From positions 24,848,178 to 24,912,177 of the forward strand of contig NC_063158.1 of the NCBI RefSeq assembly GCF_020921035.1: a DNA stretch of 64,000 nucleotides, in the 5' to 3' direction. Positions 59,279 through 64,000 of this stretch are shown here, piece after piece. Within the stretch, counting starts at the first letter, position 1; every line of letters begins with the position of its first letter. Source of the DNA: Rhodamnia argentea (taxonomy: Eukaryota > Streptophyta > Magnoliopsida > Myrtales > Myrtaceae). Both the position numbers and the translations under genes were made by a program. Under the pieces are notes generated by a model that saw only the letters and a list, made by a program, of their open reading frames with translations, searched no databases and was not told where the DNA came from.

Positions 59279-60614
59279 TGTCGCGACCTAAAAATTAATT
59301 TAGGTTAATGGATTATTAGGTTAATTAGATGAATTAACTAACCTAATACGGACTCTCCCAAGCCCTACCAATTCGCAACTTAGGTTTGATTTTTAATTTA
59401 GGAGCCGCCAAAATACCGCAACGTCTTCAAGGGGAGTCCACTGGTCTTAGATTCTCAAGCTTTGACTTTATGTGCGTACCACTGGAGGGATTGCAAGGAA
59501 GTACACCGTGAAGCCAAAACTAGTCGTGGTGTGAGAACTCACTTTAAAGACCCGCAAACAAAGACACCCAGCAAACGAGATGCAATCTCGAATTTTTATG
59601 AATTGTTGGTGTCGTTGGCAATATAAGGAGCAACGGTTAGAGAGGGCTTCTTCACGGGGTGTCCACGAGCGGTGCTGCGTGTAAATCGGCTAGAACAGGA
59701 GCTACGTCGCCGATGCGTTGGCCAGAGAACTTGCAAAAATCGTCTGGAGCTTGTAGGGCACGACTCGCTGATTCCGTCGTGGTGGTTGCGCGAGCACGTT
59801 GGGTAATATCGGGCAATAACTAGAGCAACGGTGATTAGTCAATAACCGGGATGTTGTTGCCAGCGGTGGAGGAATAAATCACCGTCGGGTGAAATTGTTG
59901 GGACGATCATTGGGGCTGCGATGAGACTCGCTTCAATGAGCACGAAGAAAAGATGGGCTGATATTGATTCTCCCTTCGTGTCAACCCATGGAGGAGGAAG
60001 CAAAGAACTTCGTTCTTTTTGTCTTTTCTCTCCGCAACTCCTCTTACGTTCTCCCTCTCACCGTCTCTGCCGTGTGTTCCAATATTGAATTTGGCCTCCT
60101 CTTAAACCCTAGGCTTAGCACTCTATTTATAGACTAAGGGTTTTCTAGTCCTAGTTGAAGTAGGACTCATCATCGACCGTCGGATTAAAAATTCTGATTT
60201 TCGAGAGTCCGATCTCATTAAAACTCATCAATAATTTTGGCCACAAGAGGGGTTGTCATGGGCTAGCCCAATTTCATGCTCTTGTGGGCTTGATTATGCA
60301 TTCTCGGACTCAAATTGGGCTTTAATTAATTAAATGAATAATTAATTAAAAGCCTTTAACAATTAGGCGAGCAAAGTGAGCTGAATTAAACTTGAAAATA
60401 GGCTCAAGCCCTCTTAGAATTTTCGGCACACTCTCTAGCCTTAGTCGAAAATTTCAAACTAAGTTTGGTCCAGTTGCTATGTTCAATTAAGCTCTACATG
60501 ACTGACAAATATGCAATGCATGGGGAATTAATTTTTGGTGAGAACTATAACTAATTCTCATTTTATGCTTGAAATGAATAATTTAATAAAAAAATCAAAA
60601 TTTAGGTGTCAACA
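59279..60614 (-). mobile_element. 3' LTR of a minus-strand LTR retroelement
   Basis: On the minus strand it begins tgttgacacctaaattttga and ends ttaggtcgcgaca (TG...CA). A purine-rich tract (aaagaggggcaaa, 60615-60627) lies directly upstream, as expected for a polypurine tract. A TATA box (ctataaatagag) at about 60122-60133 has the same orientation. Length is about 1.34 kb. Its ends match the LTR at 30205-32944, though the middles differ. Confidence 0.75.
60122..60133 (-). promoter_or_regulatory. TATA box in the 3' LTR
   Basis: The minus strand reads ctataaatagag, close to the plant TATA consensus, about 480 bp from the LTR's 5' end. It supports minus-strand orientation. Confidence 0.55.
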
Positions 60615-60627
60615 TTTGCCCCTCTTT
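60615..60627 (-). other. Polypurine tract of the LTR retroelement
   Basis: The minus strand reads aaagaggggcaaa immediately before the LTR's TG, the position where plus-strand DNA synthesis is primed in LTR retroelements. Confidence 0.6.
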
Positions 60628-63600
60628 GAGTGGAGGCTCGTAGAGGTTTTGCTCAAAGACCAAAATTGAAACCTAAATTTTGCAAATGCAAATGATGAAT
60701 TATAATGATAATTTTTTGGTGGGAGTTATAATCCCATTTTCCAATGCGATAAGAAATGATGCATGGTATGCAATGCGATAAATAACATGTGGCAAGACTT
60801 CTCTTTTTCTCATATTAGAAAAGCTCGCACATAGATCGCATACGAGAATACCTGTTTTACCGGATACCTCATAGGCTGATGATTCCCTTAACTTCCAAGA
60901 TTCTGATGCAAGGATTTCAAGGTACTAGGCCTATCTGTTACTAGAGACTTCTCCCTAATGCGAGACAGCGCAAGATATGTGTAATGTTGAAAATATGCTT
61001 TTCGAGATCACAAGAGCAAATCGAGATTATGAACTCGGAAAAATATTCAGATCATAAGAGCAAATCGAGATTATGAACTGAATAAATATTAAAGCCACAA
61101 GAGCAAATCGAGATTATGACTTTAACAAAAATTTATCGAGACCATGAGAGCAAATCGATCCTGGTTCGATAAATTATCTCATGAAATTAATCATGAGTTG
61201 AATAAATATCCATACCACAAGAGCAAATCGAGATTATGGACTGGAAAAATATTCGGATCACAAGAGCAAATCGAGATTATGATCTGAAAAATATTAAAGC
61301 CACAAGAGCAAATCGAGATTATGACTTTAATGAGGGAGATCAAGAACATGAGAGCATATGTCATCATGATTTGATAAAAGAGCCGAGAATCATAAGAGCT
61401 ATGTCATTATGAGCCGACTAACGGTCAAGATCACCGGTGCATATGTCTTCGTGATTCGAGACCGAAATCATAAGAGCTACGTCGTTATGATTTGATAAAA
61501 TGTCAAGATCGTCAGTGCATATGTCTACACGTCCCGACAGGAGAGGCATATTGCCCGATTTGAACAATATTTGAGAGGAGTACCACCGAATAGAATCGAT
61601 AAGTACCAAAGGGGCATATTGCTTGAATTGAATCATAACAACTATCATCAGAAGAGTTGTTAATTTGAAAAGAGGTTCAGAAAACTTACCCGAGTTCTCC
61701 GAACGATTAATCAAGGAACGAAAGAGATTGCTTGTATCGTACCTGTTTAATCACTTGAGATGAACATGATCAATTGTTAACGCAAGATGGCACGTCCACA
61801 AATTCTTGAATTTTTTGTTTACATTGCAAAGCTCCACCGGGGATTTGTCAATAAGGAAATCGATCCGATCCTTTTGACGAGTTTGATCAAATCAAATGAG
61901 GAACCCGATGGGCATTTGCCAGCAAAACTTGCTCATTCAATAATCTTCGGATGAATTTCGAGACCTCGGGAGCCGACTCGAACATCGAGAATACATCTGT
62001 TCGGACAATGTCAAAAATAACATGTGCAAGCATACATGCTAAAATTTGTTTAATGGTTTCATGCCAAACTATCCTACCGAGTTTGCAAACGCAATAATAA
62101 CTCATAATGCGGTTCATGCATAACTATTCTATCAAGTTTGCATCACCAATTCTGTTCGGGGAGGTTGTCTCATCATGAATACCTCAAATGTAAGCGGAAA
62201 GGGGGACTTCGGTTCGAAAGGGCTTTCTCTCACTCTCGAGAAAAGCTTTTCATCCCGACTGCGGGATTCAAGAGAATCACTCAATCTTACAATCATCGCA
62301 TTCGACAAGGATCCGAGTAATCTCGCAATTGATACGACCAAGCTGATCTTGAGGTCTTGATTAGGACCGTAATGAGGGCTAGGCCAAAGGTTTACAAAGG
62401 GGACTCTAGTTGAGTCAAGGCCGCTGAAATGAATTTCTTCGTCATCCGCTCCAGGTTTACAAGTCAAGAACCCCGCAAAAATGAGAGAGAAATAATCTTG
62501 CTCGAACTTCTTCGAGCGATGCTTAAAATCATTTAACTCTACGTTAACTCAAGTGCCCTAATCAGAAGAGACTTTGAAGGGTTGTAACGTAGGCTAGGAT
62601 AAAGGACCGAGGAACGAAAAGGCTAGTTTTTGGCTCGAAAAAATATATGAGAATGGCTTGATGTTGGTGATCATTGCAGATTTATCACCAATCTTGGCCT
62701 TCTGAAATGATCATCTTCAAAGGATATTACTTAAGGAATGGTACGAGCCCTTCCGGGGATCGCACTTTGCAAACCAATTTAACATACAGCCACGTATACT
62801 CAAGATTCAAATGTACTCCGCAAATGAATGGGCATTGGCCTTGCTTTTGTTAGGCACTTTGCTTTTTCGTGCCCGGGATTTTCTTGTGGGATCAGCCTTC
62901 ACTTTTCTTGCTCCCGACTCCCATTTGCTATCTCCTTTTTTTTTTTTTTTCGAGAGTGGGCCCTTCTTCTTTAGGCTGAGTTTGCCCCTCCTTTTTTACA
63001 ATCCCATGATTTTGAACCAGGAATTACAACAAGAATAAACATTTACAAAGAAAAATTATGTAAACATAAAAAAACTAGCATACAAGAAATGAGTCCATTC
63101 GGGAATTCTCTGTTGACCCGACCATCTCCAACTCTAATCCTTGGGAAAATGCTATCTTCGTCTTTGGAATGAGCAAATGATCACCAACGGGGGTTTAAGA
63201 AATGAATTTGCAGGCTCAAGTGGGCTATGCAAAGAATGAAGTGTATAGGATAGAGAAATGAATGCTCTTCATCATCCTAAGGCACTTGAATTAAAATTCG
63301 AGTATAAATGCAAAGAAACACCCGAAGATTAATGTTAGTCCAAGCAAGAAAATTTCTAACCATTTACCTCGTGTTGCTGGTAGAATTTCCTTATTTATGC
63401 CCCGATGTGGGGTGGTTCTTGACAGGGGTAAAGAAATGAAATCACCGCTCAAAAGGGGTTAATCAATGGATCACCCGTAGTGTTTGGGATAGAGAACTGA
63501 ATGCCTCTGTCACATCGACTATCGTACCTTTTGCGAGAAAACCCTTTGCCTTGTGAATACGGAATCTAGCTACTGCTCAACTCACTGGGATTGTAATGTA

Positions 63601-64000
63601 GGACGTATGTGGAATGGCTTGCCTTTCATCATCCTGTCATGCCCCATTCTATACATTCAATGCATCATATGTAATTTATACTCCCTATTCGGAATTGGTA
63701 AATTAAACATGAAGAACAATTTGGCATAAACCATGCAAAGTGAGAACATTTTTCAAGCATGCAAATGTGGCAATTCTCAAGCATCAGTCATGTTTCATGA
63801 AAATCTTATGCATTTTGCTTAGGAAACAGAGTATGAAAGAATGCAAGAAAATTATTAGGAATGAGGGAGCTCGAGTTGCCCCGTAACATGTAAGTGGGTC
63901 GAGAAGACTTGAGATGCTCTGGTTGTCTATATTCACTGGTGATCTAGTCATGCTATCCCGCAAGAAGGAAAATGTCATTTTCTAAATCGTACGATTCGGA
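60628..64000 (-). mobile_element. Internal region of the LTR retroelement, no gag-pol seen (runs off window)
   Basis: About 3.4 kb upstream of the 3' LTR in element orientation. Frames are short (61418-61714, 62132-62467, 61887-62117), and I see no gag zinc knuckle, protease, reverse transcriptase or integrase motif. This suits a large non-autonomous derivative, or a 3' extra region of an element whose coding part lies beyond 64000. A tandem repeat array occupies 61005-61540. A T-run lies at 62937-62952. Confidence 0.5.
61005..61540. repeat. Short tandem repeat array inside the retroelement
   Basis: A core 'cacaagagcaaatcgagattatga' recurs about every 40-60 bases (near 61009, 61048, 61090, 61215, 61258, 61299). 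Diverged members ('cataagagctatgtcattatga', 'catgagagcatatgtcatc') continue to 61540, about ten units in all. Spacers differ in sequence and length and share 'gaaaaatatt'. Confidence 0.75.

Noticed and set aside
61005..61540. CRISPR-like array of 24-bp repeats with spacers
   Set aside because: The repeats are imperfect, spacers are uneven and partly similar, no cas genes are present, and the context is a plant retroelement.

Overview
The window looks like nuclear DNA of a dicot tree, most likely Myrtaceae (Eucalyptus or a relative). Genes are sparse and intron-containing with GT-AG splice sites. They sit in AT-rich sequence full of small non-autonomous transposons whose arms carry 'caattcagtcctaaacctttt'-type wording, which I associate from memory with eucalypt genomes. 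The family-level assignment is an inference. No bacterial, organellar, tRNA, rRNA or CRISPR features were seen.

Layout. 0-7 kb: repeats plus one small conserved plant gene (4156-4386) whose frame is cut by an in-frame TAG and then continues. 7.9-14.2 kb and 19.8-26.9 kb, both minus strand: two tandem DTX40-like MATE transporter genes. Each resolves into an exon chain that encodes exactly 514 aa; the second has one fused exon where the first has an 841-bp intron. 27-37 kb: no convincing gene; MITEs, a diverged segmental duplication, an LTR on the plus strand (30205-32944) and a CACTA-type end. 37.8-41.1 kb, minus: a SPARK-domain GPI-anchored protein of the At1g61900 type. 44.0-44.4 kb, minus: a one-exon N-myristoylated-type small protein. 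46.47-47.38 kb: a hAT-like non-autonomous element carrying a broken TIR-domain resistance-gene fragment. 49.3-50.5 kb, plus: an F-box gene, with a decayed partial copy at 57.9-58.7 kb. 54.5-56.0 kb, minus: an ankyrin-PGG membrane protein. 56.4-56.8 kb, minus: a truncated pectin methylesterase/invertase inhibitor. 59.3 kb to the end: the 3' LTR and internal region of a minus-strand LTR retroelement that runs off the window.

How the parts relate. The MATE pair and the F-box pair show local duplication followed by divergence, through loss or gain of an intron in one case and decay in the other. Most intergenic and some intronic sequence comes from at least three MITE families. For the most abundant family I can read 9-bp target-site duplications at several copies, which points to Mutator-like mobilisation. 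I found no clearly new molecular system. The best candidates for follow-up are the gene fragment between hAT-like termini, the conserved frame continuing past a TAG, the exact intron difference between the MATE twins, and the upstream ATG in a duplicated ankyrin start.
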